Under the pieces are notes generated by a model. The model saw nothing but the letters and a program-made list of their open reading frames with translations, had not been told where the DNA came from and made no database searches. A stretch of DNA of 64,000 nt from Pseudomonas entomophila (GTDB taxonomy: Bacteria; Pseudomonadota; Gammaproteobacteria; Pseudomonadales; Pseudomonadaceae), in assembly GCF_029193575.1 (NCBI RefSeq), contig NZ_JARGCS010000007.1, positions 62,001 to 126,000 of the forward strand, read 5' to 3'. Both the position numbers and the translations under genes were made by a program. Positions 36,055-44,474 of this stretch are shown here, in pieces. Numbering within the stretch: position 1 is the first letter of the stretch; the number at the start of each line of letters is the position of its first letter.

Positions 36055-36606
36055 TTATCCCCTCACCCGCGCCGGGTTGCCCACCACCACCGCCCCGGCC
36101 GGCACATCGCGGGTCACCACGCTGCCGGCGCCGACCACCGCGTTGTCGCCAATGGTCACCCCCGGCAGGATGATCGCCCCGCCGCCGATCCACACGTTAT
36201 TGCCAATCGTCACCGGCCGCCCGCTTTCCAGCCCCGTGCGCCGCACTTCAGGGTCCATCGGGTGGTCGGCGGTGTAGATCTGCACCGCCGGGGCGATCTG
36301 GCAGTCCTCGCCGATGTGCACCGGCAGCACGTCGAGGATCACCACGTTGAAGTTCATGAAGGTGTTCTTGCCAACGCTGATGTTGTAGCCGTAGTCGCAG
36401 AAGAACGGCGGGCGGATCACCACGCCCTCGCCGACGCTGGCGAAATGCTCGGCCAGCAGTGCATGGCGACCGTCGTTGAGCAGCTCGGCGCTGTGGTTGT
36501 AGCGCTGCATCCAATGCTTGTTGGCGATCTGCTCCGCTTGCAGCTCGGGGCAGGCGGCGTGGTAGAGCTGACCCGCCAGCATTTTCTGTTTTTCGCTCAA
36601 AGACAT
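36055..36606 (-). CDS. maa: Maltose/galactoside O-acetyltransferase-type hexapeptide acetyltransferase
   Basis: A 183-residue cytoplasmic acetyl-CoA-dependent transferase. N-terminal Mac domain ([30 protein letters not shown]) and a left-handed beta-helix of hexapeptide repeats ([31 protein letters not shown]) with the active-site histidine in IYTADHPMD. It acetylates sugars such as maltose or glucose in relatives. The gene is flanked by the bacteriocin and the acylase gene and has no obvious partner. Confidence 0.9.
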   Translation of the reverse strand: MSLSEKQKMLAGQLYHAACPELQAEQIANKHWMQRYNHSAELLNDGRHALLAEHFASVGEGVVIRPPFFCDYGYNISVGKNTFMNFNVVILDVLPVHIGEDCQIAPAVQIYTADHPMDPEVRRTGLESGRPVTIGNNVWIGGGAIILPGVTIGDNAVVGAGSVVTRDVPAGAVVVGNPARVRG

Positions 36607-36694
36607 GGAAACTCCTTAATGAGGGCTACTCTCAATTCGTTTTTACACCGATGATCGGACCACATTTCTTCCGCGAATGCACAAGAGGAGCCCT

Positions 36695-39052
36695 ATGAAG
36701 CGCAGCCTGACCCTGCTGGCCATCGTCGTCGCCGTGGCCGCTGGCGCCGGATACTGGTACGTGCACAGCAAGCTGCCGCAGCGCGAGGGCGAGGTGAAGA
36801 TCACCGGCCTGTCGGCGCCGGTCAGCGTGCGCTATGACGCCCGCGGCGTGCCGCACCTGCAAGCGCAGAACGAACCGGACCTGTACCGCGCCCTGGGCTA
36901 CGTGCACGCCCAGGACCGCCTGTTCCAGATGGAACTGGTGCGCCGCCTGGCGCGCGGCGAGCTGGCCGAGGTGCTGGGCAAGAAGCTGGTGCCCACCGAC
37001 ACCCTGTTCCGCAGCCTGCGCATCCGCGAGCAGGCCGCACAGATGGCCCAGCGCCTGGATCACCAATCGCCCGCCTGGCAGGCCCTGCAAGCCTACCTTG
37101 ACGGGGTGAACGCCTGGCAGGCCAGCCACCCCAAGCCGGTGGAGTTCGACATCCTCGGCATCCCCGAACGCCCGTTCACCGCCGAAGACACCCTGAGCAT
37201 CGCCGGCTACCTGGCCTACAGCTTCGCCGCCGCGTTCCGCACCGAGCCGGTGATGACCTATATCCGCGACCAGCTCGGCCCGGAGTACCTGAAGATCTTC
37301 GACCTCGACTGGCAGCCCGACGGCGCCCTGCGCCCGGCCCTGGCCGAGGCCGACTGGCGCAGCCTGGAAGGCCTGGCGCAACTGAGCCACCAGGCGCTGG
37401 GCGATGCCGGCATCCCGCAGTTCGAGGGCAGCAACGCCTGGGCCGTGGCCGGCAGCCGCACACGCAGCGGCAAGCCGCTGCTGGCCGGCGACCCGCACAT
37501 CGGCTTCGCCGTGCCGGCGGTGTGGTACGAGGCCGAGCTGTCGGCACCGGGCTTCAACCTCTATGGCTACTTCCAGGCCCTGAACCCCTTCGCCCTGCTC
37601 GGTCATAACCGCGATTTCGGCTGGAGCCTGACCATGTTCCAGAACGATGACGTCGACCTGGTCGCAGAAAAGACCAACCCAGCCAACCCCGACCAGGTGA
37701 TGATCAACGGCCAATGGCAGGCACTGGAAAAGACCGAGCAGCAAATCGCGGTCAAGGGCGAAGACCCGGTGACCATCACCTTGCGCCGCTCGCCCCACGG
37801 CCCGATCGTCAACGAGGTGCTGGGCCAGACCGCTGGCGCCACGCCGATCGCCATGTGGTGGGCGTTCCTGGAAACCGAGAACCCGATCCTCGATGCCTTC
37901 TACCAGGTCAACCGCGCCGACACCCTGGGCAAGATGCGCGAGGCGGCGGCGAAGATCCAGGCGCCGGGCCTGAACCTGGTGTGGGCCAACGCCCGTGGCG
38001 ACATCGGCTGGTGGGCGGCGGCGCAGCTGCCGATCCGCCCGGCCGGGGTCAACCCGACGTTCATCCTCGACGGCAGCAGCGGCCAGGCCGAAAAGACCGG
38101 CTTCTACCCGTTCAGCGCCAACCCGCAGCAGGAGAACCCGCCCAGCGGCTACATCGTCTCGGCCAACTACCAGCCGCCAGCGGCGATGCCCATCCCCGGC
38201 TACTACAACCTGCCCGACCGTGGCCGCCAGCTCGACCGCCAGCTCGCCGACCCGCAGGTGAAGTGGGACGTGCACAACAGCCAGGCGCTGCAACTGGACA
38301 CCAGCACCGACTACGGCCCACGCACCCTGGCGCCGCTGCTGGCGACGCTGCGCGAGGTGGCCGAGGGCGACCAACAGAAGGAGCTGGTCGAGCAACTCGC
38401 GGCCTGGCGCGGCGACTACCCGCTGGACTCGACCAGCGCCACGCTGTTCAACCAGTTCGTCGACGAGTTGACCTTCGCCGCGTTGCACGACGAGCTGGGC
38501 GACACCTGGTTCCCGGTGCTGACCAGCACGCGGGTGATCGACGCCGCCCTGCCGCGCCTGACCGCCGACCCCGACTCGCCATGGTGGAACGTGCGCGGCA
38601 GCCACGAACGCACCGACCGCACCAGCGTCGTGCGCCTGGCCTGGCAGCGGACCCTGGCGAACCTGCGCGAGGCCTTCGGCGACGACCCGGCCAGCTGGCA
38701 GTGGGGCAAGGCCCACACCCTGACCCACAACCACCCGCTGGGGCAGCAGAAGCCGCTGAACCTGATCTTCAACGTCGGCCCGTTCCCGGCGCCGGGCACC
38801 CATGAGGTGCCGAACAACCTGTCCGCGCCGATCGGCCCGGCGCCGTGGGCGGTCAACTACGGGCCGTCGACCCGGCGCCTGATCGACTTCGCCGATGCCG
38901 GGCAGGCGCTGAGCATCAACCCGGTCGGGCAGAGCGGCGTGCCGTTCGACAAGCACTATGCCGACCAAGCGCGGGACTACATCGAAGGGCGCTACCAAAA
39001 GGCGCAGATGGGAGTGATTCCGGCGCAAAGCACGCTGCGCTTGGTGCCGTGA
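36695..39052 (+). CDS. Penicillin acylase family N-terminal-nucleophile amidase
   Basis: A 785-residue periplasmic amidase precursor. It has an N-terminal hydrophobic export segment (about residues 4-20), an alpha chain, a linker, and the autocatalytic cleavage site before S246 in FEGSNAWAV, the new N-terminal serine nucleophile, followed by AGDPHIGFAVPAVWYE and later HNRDFGWSLTMFQNDDVD. Some Pseudomonas members (PvdQ, QuiP, HacB) degrade acyl-homoserine lactones; the length is closest to HacB (about 795), which also lies near spuDEFGH in P. aeruginosa. I chose ATG 36695 after GAGGAG over 36677. Confidence 0.9.
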   Translation: MKRSLTLLAIVVAVAAGAGYWYVHSKLPQREGEVKITGLSAPVSVRYDARGVPHLQAQNEPDLYRALGYVHAQDRLFQMELVRRLARGELAEVLGKKLVPTDTLFRSLRIREQAAQMAQRLDHQSPAWQALQAYLDGVNAWQASHPKPVEFDILGIPERPFTAEDTLSIAGYLAYSFAAAFRTEPVMTYIRDQLGPEYLKIFDLDWQPDGALRPALAEADWRSLEGLAQLSHQALGDAGIPQFEGSNAWAVAGSRTRSGKPLLAGDPHIGFAVPAVWYEAELSAPGFNLYGYFQALNPFALLGHNRDFGWSLTMFQNDDVDLVAEKTNPANPDQVMINGQWQALEKTEQQIAVKGEDPVTITLRRSPHGPIVNEVLGQTAGATPIAMWWAFLETENPILDAFYQVNRADTLGKMREAAAKIQAPGLNLVWANARGDIGWWAAAQLPIRPAGVNPTFILDGSSGQAEKTGFYPFSANPQQENPPSGYIVSANYQPPAAMPIPGYYNLPDRGRQLDRQLADPQVKWDVHNSQALQLDTSTDYGPRTLAPLLATLREVAEGDQQKELVEQLAAWRGDYPLDSTSATLFNQFVDELTFAALHDELGDTWFPVLTSTRVIDAALPRLTADPDSPWWNVRGSHERTDRTSVVRLAWQRTLANLREAFGDDPASWQWGKAHTLTHNHPLGQQKPLNLIFNVGPFPAPGTHEVPNNLSAPIGPAPWAVNYGPSTRRLIDFADAGQALSINPVGQSGVPFDKHYADQARDYIEGRYQKAQMGVIPAQSTLRLVP

Positions 39053-39060
39053 CGCAATGA

Positions 39061-39148
39061 GGGCCTATCGCGGGGCAAGCCCGCTCCAGTTACCCCGCTG
39101 CCCCTGAGGACGGCGAGGCACCAAGGAGCAGGCTTGCCCCGCGATAGG
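39061..39148. repeat. Inverted pair of REP elements
   Basis: Two REP cores (TATCGCGGGGCAAGCCCGCTCC and GAGCAGGCTTGCCCCGCGATA, each abbreviated here to its centre) in opposite orientation between the acylase and the next hydrolase gene. Confidence 0.75.
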
Positions 39149-39214
39149 TTTCACAACCTTTCACAGCCAATCCGGTTACCCTGACGCCCCCTCTTTTTTC
39201 CATGAGGCCCTCTC

Positions 39215-40033
39215 ATGCAAAAGCATTTCATCGAGATCGACGGCGCACGGATGAGCTATGTCGACCAAGGCCAGGGTTTCCCTGTGCTGCTGGGCCATAG
39301 CTACCTGTGGGACGCGGCCATGTGGCAACCGCAGATCGATGCCCTGTCGCGACACTTCCGTGTGCTGGTGCCCGAGCTCTGGGGCCACGGCGACTCCGAC
39401 GCGCCACCGGCGAGCACCACCGACATGAGCGCTTTGGCGCGCCAACACCTGGCGTTCCTCGATGCCCTGGACATCCCGCGCTGCCACCTGGTCGGCCTGT
39501 CGGTCGGCGGCATGTGGGGCGCGCAGCTGGCGGTGGAGCACCCGGAGCGGGTCGATCGCCTGGTGCTGATGGACACCTACCTCGGCGCCGAGCCCGACGC
39601 CACCCGCCTGAAGTACTTCGGCCTGCTGGACGCGGCCAAGGCGGCGGGGTTCTTCCCCGACCCGTTGCTGGACATCGTGGTGCCGATCTTCTTCCATGCC
39701 GAAGGCCAGACCGTGCCGCAGGTACGCGAGCGCTTCCGCGCACAACTCAAGGCCAGCAGCGCCGAAACCATCCGCGAAAGCCTCGCCCCGATGGGCCGGG
39801 TGATCTTCGGCCGGCCCGACCTGCTGGCGCGCCTGGGCGACCTGGCGGCGGAGCGGACCATCGTGGTGTGTGGCGACCAGGACATTCCGCGACCGCCGAG
39901 CGAGGCGAATGAGATGGCGCGGATCATCGGCTGCCTGGCGGCGCAGATTCCCTACGCAGGGCATATCTCCAGCCTGGAGAACCCCAAGGTGGTGAACGAG
40001 TTCCTGTTGAACTGGTTGCCGCGTAACGGCTGA
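39215..40033 (+). CDS. Alpha/beta fold hydrolase
   Basis: A 272-residue hydrolase with oxyanion LLGHSYLWDAAMW, PELWGHGDSDAPP, nucleophile S96 in GLSVGG, acid in CGDQDIPRPP and histidine in YAGHISSLE. No signal peptide. It resembles 3-oxoadipate enol-lactonase/esterase relatives, but the substrate is not clear. REP pairs lie on both sides, so it is probably a single-gene unit. Confidence 0.85.
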   Translation: MQKHFIEIDGARMSYVDQGQGFPVLLGHSYLWDAAMWQPQIDALSRHFRVLVPELWGHGDSDAPPASTTDMSALARQHLAFLDALDIPRCHLVGLSVGGMWGAQLAVEHPERVDRLVLMDTYLGAEPDATRLKYFGLLDAAKAAGFFPDPLLDIVVPIFFHAEGQTVPQVRERFRAQLKASSAETIRESLAPMGRVIFGRPDLLARLGDLAAERTIVVCGDQDIPRPPSEANEMARIIGCLAAQIPYAGHISSLENPKVVNEFLLNWLPRNG

Positions 40034-40113
40034 TGGCCCTATCGCGGGGCAAGCCCGCTCCTGCAAGGATCGCGCGACCCTTGCCGGAGCGGGCTCGCCG
40101 CGCGATGGGCCCT
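40034..40113. repeat. Inverted pair of REP elements
   Basis: Two REP cores in opposite orientation fill the gap between the convergent hydrolase and ABC transporter binding-protein genes. Confidence 0.75.
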
Positions 40114-40117
40114 CAGC

Positions 40118-40990
40118 TCAACCCTGCCACTTGCCGCCTTCGACGATCACGCTCTCCGGCTTGGTCTCGTCGCTCAGCTCCTTGCGCACGTACTGGTCGT
40201 ACAGCTTGAGCAGGAACTTCTCCTCGCCCAGCTTGGCCAGCTCGGCATTCACCCAGTCACGCAGCTCGGTATTGCCCTTCTTCACCGCCGGCGCGATCGG
40301 CGCTTCATCCCCCAGCAACTCCGGCAGCACGCGGTAGCCCGGGTTCTGCTTGGCCCAGCTGAACAGGATCAGGTTGTCCTGGGCATAGGCATCGCCCCGG
40401 CCATTGGCCAGCGCCTGCAACGATTCGCTGTTCTTCTCGAACTTCAGCAGCTTCCAGTCCGGGTGGTTCTTGGTCAGCCAGATGTCGGCGGTGGTGCCGG
40501 TGGTGACGATGATGGTCTTGTCGGCCAGGTCGTCGAGCTTCTGCACCGCGCTGCCCTCGGCGACGATCGCCTGCACTGCCACGCGCAGGTTGGGGTTGGT
40601 GAAGTCCACCGCTTCCTTGCGCTCGGGGGTCACGGTCATGTTGGCGAGGATCAGGTCGACCTTGTCGCTTTGCAGGAACGGAATGCGGCTGGCCGGCTCC
40701 ACGGCGACGAACTCGACCTTGTTCTCATCGCCCAGCAGGTCCTTGGCGAAGCGTCGGCCGATGTCGGTGTCGAAGCCGACATAGCGGCCGCTGGCATCGA
40801 CGAAGCCAAACGGCGGCTTGTCGGTGAACACGCCGACGATCAGCTTGTCGCGCGCCTTGATGGTTTCCAGGTAGCTGGTGGCGGGGCTGGTCGAGGACGG
40901 CTTGGCCGCGTCCTGGGGCTTGTCGCAACCAGCCAGCAAGGCCAGGCCGAGCAGCGGCGCCAGCAGTTTGGTGAAGTGGGCAGTTTTCAT
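40118..40990 (-). CDS. Amino-acid ABC transporter substrate-binding lipoprotein
   Basis: A 290-residue periplasmic binding protein of SBP family 3, with a lipobox (LLAGC, C22) so it is anchored to a membrane. Core motifs are KLIVGVFTDKPPFGFVDASGRYVGFDTDIGRRFAKDLLG and SDKVDLILANMTVTPERKEAVDFTNP; amino acids such as glutamate, aspartate or a sulfur amino acid are plausible ligands. It is last in a coupled four-gene operon (permease, permease, ATPase, binding protein). The sulfur-gene surroundings suggest cystine or another sulfur compound, as an inference. Confidence 0.9.
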   Translation of the reverse strand: MKTAHFTKLLAPLLGLALLAGCDKPQDAAKPSSTSPATSYLETIKARDKLIVGVFTDKPPFGFVDASGRYVGFDTDIGRRFAKDLLGDENKVEFVAVEPASRIPFLQSDKVDLILANMTVTPERKEAVDFTNPNLRVAVQAIVAEGSAVQKLDDLADKTIIVTTGTTADIWLTKNHPDWKLLKFEKNSESLQALANGRGDAYAQDNLILFSWAKQNPGYRVLPELLGDEAPIAPAVKKGNTELRDWVNAELAKLGEEKFLLKLYDQYVRKELSDETKPESVIVEGGKWQG

Positions 40991-41760
40991 GACAGTTCCT
41001 TTATCAATGTCTTCGGCAGGCTTTCGACGTAGGAGAATTTCTCCAGGAACTGCTGCGCGCGTGCGGTCCGCGGTTGGGTGAAGAAACTCTCGGGGTCGTT
41101 TTGTTCAAGGATCCTGCCGGCCTCCATGAACACGATGCGGTCGGCCACCGCGCGGGCGAAGGCCATTTCGTGGGTGACGATGAGCAGGGTCATGCCGTCG
41201 CGGGCCAGGCCCTGGATCACCTGCAGCACTTCCTTGACCATCTCCGGGTCCAGGGCCGCGGTGACTTCGTCGAACAGCATCACCTGGGGGTTCATGCACA
41301 GCGAGCGGACGATGGCGATGCGCTGCTGCTGGCCACCGGACAACTGCCGCGGGTAAGCGTCGCGCTTGTCCGCCAGGCCCACCCGCGCCAGCAGCGCCTC
41401 GGCCTGCGCCTGGGCTTCGGCGCGCTGGCGCTTCTGCACCTTGAGCGGGCCGAGCAGCACGTTGTCGAGCACGGTCATGTGGCCGAACAGGTGGTAGCTC
41501 TGGAACACCATGCCCACCCGCTGACGCACCTGGCGCCAGTCGGTGGCCGCGCTCAACAGCTCCTGGCCCTCGAGACGCAGATGGCCGCTGTGCGCCTCCT
41601 CAAGGCCGTTCAGGCAACGCAGCAGGGTGCTTTTGCCACAGCCGCTGGGGCCGAGGATCACCACCACCTCGCCGGCCTGCACGTGCAGGTCGATGTCCTT
41701 GAGCACCGGGTGCTCGCCGAAGCATTTGTTGAAACCCTGGAATTCGATCAGTGCGCTCAT
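40987..41760 (-). CDS. Amino-acid ABC transporter ATP-binding protein
   Basis: A 257-residue ATPase with Walker A GPSGCGKST, Q-loop FQSYHLFGHMTV, signature LSGGQQQR and Walker B VMLFDEVTAALDPE, the pattern of polar amino-acid importers. I start at 41760 (MSALIEFQGFNKCFGEHPVL), which overlaps the permease stop (ATGA); the longer frame is inside the permease gene. Its own stop overlaps the binding-protein start. Confidence 0.94.
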   Translation of the reverse strand: MSALIEFQGFNKCFGEHPVLKDIDLHVQAGEVVVILGPSGCGKSTLLRCLNGLEEAHSGHLRLEGQELLSAATDWRQVRQRVGMVFQSYHLFGHMTVLDNVLLGPLKVQKRQRAEAQAQAEALLARVGLADKRDAYPRQLSGGQQQRIAIVRSLCMNPQVMLFDEVTAALDPEMVKEVLQVIQGLARDGMTLLIVTHEMAFARAVADRIVFMEAGRILEQNDPESFFTQPRTARAQQFLEKFSYVESLPKTLIKELS

Positions 41761-42416
41761 GAGTGGGCCCAGCGGCGTTCCAGCGCGCGCGAGGCGGCGG
41801 AAAGCGGGTAGCAGACGAAGAAGAAGAACAGGAACAGCGCGCCGTAGATCAGCACCGATTCGTAGGTGCGCTCGATGATCTGCTGGCCGGCCTTGATCAC
41901 CTCGACCACGCCGATCAGCACCGCCAGCGAGCTGGTCTTGATGATTCGCGTGTAGAGGTTGATGGTCGGCGGGGTCATGCGCTTGAGCGCCTGGGGCAGC
42001 AGCACATGCACATACAGTTGCCAGCCCGACAGCCCGATCGACAGCCCCGCCTCGCGCTGCCCGCGCGGCAGCGAACGCAGCGCACCGCGCACCACCTCGC
42101 CCACTTCGCTGGCGCCCCACAGGCTCAGCACCAGCACCGCGCACCAGAAGCTGGGGATGCTCAGCGAGAAGAAGATCGGCAGGCCGAAGAACACCAGGTA
42201 CAGCCACACCAACACCGGGATCGCGCGAAACAGCTCCAGGTACACCAGCAGCGCCAGGTTCAACGCGCGCTTGCCGAGGCTTGCCAGCACCCCGTAGAGC
42301 ACCCCGCCGAGGGTGGCGAAGACGATGCCCAGCGCCGAGATGGCCAGGGTCTGCCCGGCGCCCTTGGCCAGTTGCGGCAGCGAGATCAGCAGCAGCTCAA
42401 TTGCCGAACTGGCCAT
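41757..42416 (-). CDS. Amino-acid ABC transporter permease
   Basis: A 219-residue HisM/GlnP-type permease with about five TM segments, and the EAA loop EVVRGALRSLPRGQREAGLSIGLSGWQLYVHVLLPQALK that contacts the ATPase. It overlaps the upstream permease gene by 20 bp and the ATPase gene by ATGA, so all are translated together. Confidence 0.92.
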   Translation of the reverse strand: MASSAIELLLISLPQLAKGAGQTLAISALGIVFATLGGVLYGVLASLGKRALNLALLVYLELFRAIPVLVWLYLVFFGLPIFFSLSIPSFWCAVLVLSLWGASEVGEVVRGALRSLPRGQREAGLSIGLSGWQLYVHVLLPQALKRMTPPTINLYTRIIKTSSLAVLIGVVEVIKAGQQIIERTYESVLIYGALFLFFFFVCYPLSAASRALERRWAHS

Positions 42417-43062
42417 GTTGCAGCCTCCTTTCCAGGTAGCGCAGCAGCAAGGAGAGTGGCAGGAACAGCAGCACGCACAGCAGCGTCAGCACGGCCAGCA
42501 TCTCGTAGGTCTTGTAGTACAGGGCGATGTAGTTCTTGGTGGTGTAGAGGATTTCCGGCACCGCCACGGCGGAGACCACAGTGGTCTCCTTGAGCAGGAA
42601 GATGAAGTTGGCGAACAGCGCCGGCAGGCTGAGGATGCCGGCCTGGGGCAGGATCACATGGCGCAGCAACTGGCCTTCGGACAAGCCGATGGAGCGGCCG
42701 GACTCGAGCTGCGCGCGCGGCACCGCCTCGACCCCAGCGCGCAGCACCTCGGTGAGGTAGGCGCCGCCCATGAAGGTCATGGTGATGATCGCGGCGGCGA
42801 AGCCGGAGACCTTGATGCCAAGGGTCGGCAGGGCGAAGTAGACGAAGAACAGCTGGATCAGCAGCGGGGTGTTGCGGGCCAGTTCCACGTAGCCTTTCAC
42901 CGCGCGCCACAGGTAGGGGGTACGCAGCACCAGCACGGTGGCGTTGATCACGGCGACCAGCAGCGAGGTGGCGATGGCGAGCAGGCCCACCTGCAGGGTC
43001 ACACCCACGGCCTTGAAGAAGGCGGGCAAGGTGCTGAGCATGAAAGCGCTGTCGAAGGTCAT
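42397..43062 (-). CDS. Amino-acid ABC transporter permease
   Basis: A 221-residue permease, first gene of the operon, paired with the next permease as a heterodimer. EAA loop is EVLRAGVEAVPRAQLESGRSIGLSEGQLLRHVILPQAG. I start at ATG 43062, which follows a GGAG site; the frame opens at 43083. The promoter should lie in the AT-rich stretch at about 43170-43230, where GGCATAAGAA is seen. Confidence 0.92.
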   Translation of the reverse strand: MTFDSAFMLSTLPAFFKAVGVTLQVGLLAIATSLLVAVINATVLVLRTPYLWRAVKGYVELARNTPLLIQLFFVYFALPTLGIKVSGFAAAIITMTFMGGAYLTEVLRAGVEAVPRAQLESGRSIGLSEGQLLRHVILPQAGILSLPALFANFIFLLKETTVVSAVAVPEILYTTKNYIALYYKTYEMLAVLTLLCVLLFLPLSLLLRYLERRLQHGQFGN

Positions 43063-43351
43063 GGACGGCTCCACGACGTGCAAATGCGGGGGTACGGCAT
43101 GGCAAGGCTCTCAGGGCGGCGCGAGGGTGGCTCGGCGTCGGTCTCGAAGATGTGCGGCAGTGCGGGTAAGCACGATGAGTAGACTCTAAAGGCATAAGAA
43201 ATTTTCTCTAAATACCTTTATTGCATATTGATATCACCTGACAGCTGACGCGGAGATTTCCCTGCTTGCGTCGGGATCTTTCCTACATGAAAAGCCTCAA
43301 ACCCTGCAGAAAGTGACTGCCGTTCCATCACACCCCACAAGGACAACAACG
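43063..43351. other. AT-rich divergent promoter region
   Basis: This gap lies between the ABC transporter operon (minus) and the small plus-strand gene. Bases 43180-43245 are much richer in A/T than the rest of the window (TCTAAAGGCATAAGAAATTT and following), as expected for promoters. The motif GGCATAAGAA is at 43191-43200, 129 bp before the permease start. No other gene is seen. Confidence 0.6.
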
Positions 43352-43432
43352 ATGTACAGCCCCTCACCGGCTTCGAACGAACAGCTTCAGTGGTTGCTCG
43401 CCTTGCGCAAGGCGCTGGCCGGGCAGCGTTGA
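43352..43432 (+). CDS. Possible 26-residue small protein
   Basis: A short plus-strand frame from ATG to TGA encodes MYSPSPASNEQLQWLLALRK followed by ALAGQR, a small protein with an amphipathic helix (about residues 8-23). It has an AAGGA ribosome site 9 bases upstream, an AT-rich promoter-like region further up and a strong terminator 45 bases after the stop, so a separate short transcript is likely. No family is recognised. It may be a real small protein or a leader peptide of a small RNA. Confidence 0.5.
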   Translation: MYSPSPASNEQLQWLLALRKALAGQR

Positions 43433-43476
43433 AGGCGGAAGGCCCTGTGATAGGGCCGGCACAGACACCCACAAAC

Positions 43477-43508
43477 AAAAACGCCGACGCAAATGCGTCG
43501 GCGTTTTT
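43477..43508. terminator. Bidirectional terminator between metQ and the small gene
   Basis: A perfect 15-bp palindromic stem (AAAAACGCCGACGCA / TGCGTCGGCGTTTTT) with only two central unpaired bases, with U-runs both ways. It ends metQ transcripts from the minus strand and the short transcript from the plus strand. Confidence 0.93.
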
Positions 43509-43523
43509 CGTCTCAGCCGCGAA

Positions 43524-44309
43524 TCAGAACGCCGGCAGCACCGCGCCTTCGTACTTCTTCTCGATGAAGGCCTTCACCTCGGGGCTGGTCAGCGCCTTGG
43601 CCAGCTTCTGGATGGCGTCGCTGTCCTTGTTGTCCGGGCGGGCGACCAGGAAGTTCACGTAAGGCGAGTCGCTGCCTTCGATCACCAGCGCATCCTTGGC
43701 CGGGTTCAGGCCGGCTTCCAGGGCGTAGTTGGTGTTGATCAGGTCCAGGTCGACCTGGTCCAGCACACGCGGCAGCATGGCCGACTCAAGCTCCTTGAAC
43801 TTCAGCTTCTTCGGGTTCTCGGCGATGTCCTTCGGCGTGGCCAAGGCGTTCTTCGGGTCCTTCAGGGTGATCAGGCCAGCCTTCTGCAACAGCAGCAGGG
43901 CGCGGCCGCTGTTGCTGCCCTCGTTAGGGATGGCAACGGTGGCGCCTTCCTTCAGCTCGCTCAGGCTCTTGACCTTCTTCGAGTAGCCACCGAACGGCTC
44001 GACATGCACGCCGATCACGGTTTCCAGGTGGGTGCCCTTGCCTTCGTTGAAGTTCTTCAGGTACGGCAGGGTCTGGAAGTAGTTGGCATCCAGACGCTTC
44101 TGGTCAACCTGCACGTTGGGCTGGACGTAGTCGGTGAACACCTTGATCTGCAGGTCCACACCTTCCTTGGCCAGGGTCGGTTTGATCAACTCGAGAATCT
44201 CGGCGTGCGGCACCGGGGTGGCGGCCACCACCAGTTTCTCGGCGGCGTGGGCCAGGCCGGACAGCGACAGGGCGGCAGCCAGGGCAGTGGTCAGCAGCGT
44301 TTTTTTCAT
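43524..44309 (-). CDS. metQ: MetQ/NlpA-family methionine-binding protein
   Basis: A 261-residue periplasmic protein with a signal peptide (cut after AHA, about residue 22; no lipobox cysteine) and NlpA-family motifs: LVVAATPVPHAEILELIKPTLAKEGVDLQIKVFTDYVQPN, DANYFQTLPYL, ATVAIPNEGSNSGRALLLLQKAGLI and TNYALEAGLNP. It probably binds methionine or a related sulfur compound. No metNI genes are adjacent, so it must work with a transporter encoded elsewhere. A GGAATAAGAA motif lies 128 bp upstream. Confidence 0.92.
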   Translation of the reverse strand: MKKTLLTTALAAALSLSGLAHAAEKLVVAATPVPHAEILELIKPTLAKEGVDLQIKVFTDYVQPNVQVDQKRLDANYFQTLPYLKNFNEGKGTHLETVIGVHVEPFGGYSKKVKSLSELKEGATVAIPNEGSNSGRALLLLQKAGLITLKDPKNALATPKDIAENPKKLKFKELESAMLPRVLDQVDLDLINTNYALEAGLNPAKDALVIEGSDSPYVNFLVARPDNKDSDAIQKLAKALTSPEVKAFIEKKYEGAVLPAF

Positions 44310-44436
44310 GGCAATCCTTGTTATCAAGCTGGGGCCATCGGCGATGGCAAAGTCAGGTGCCGACCGGCAGAGGCCGGTGGGCGTGAAACGGACGATACCG
44401 AGATTTTTTATTCCGTAACAATATCTTTTGCTTCAG

Positions 44437-44446
44437 TTCTTATTCC
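44437..44446 (-). promoter_or_regulatory. GGAATAAGAA motif upstream of metQ
   Basis: On the minus strand these bases read GGAATAAGAA, the same ten bases as at 46147-46156 and one base different from 43191-43200. They lie in the AT-rich part of the 165-bp gap before metQ. A sulfur-regulator site is possible; the regulator is not identified. Confidence 0.4.
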
Positions 44447-44474
44447 AAAAACAAATCGCCATCAGGGCATTTGC

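Noticed and set aside
36632..39028. 798-codon minus-strand frame opposite the acylase
   Set aside because: Antisense shadow of a gene with clear signal peptide, nucleophile and family motifs.
44310..44474. SAM or other riboswitch before metQ
   Set aside because: The gap is AT-rich promoter-like sequence and shows no conserved SAM aptamer cores or leader terminator.
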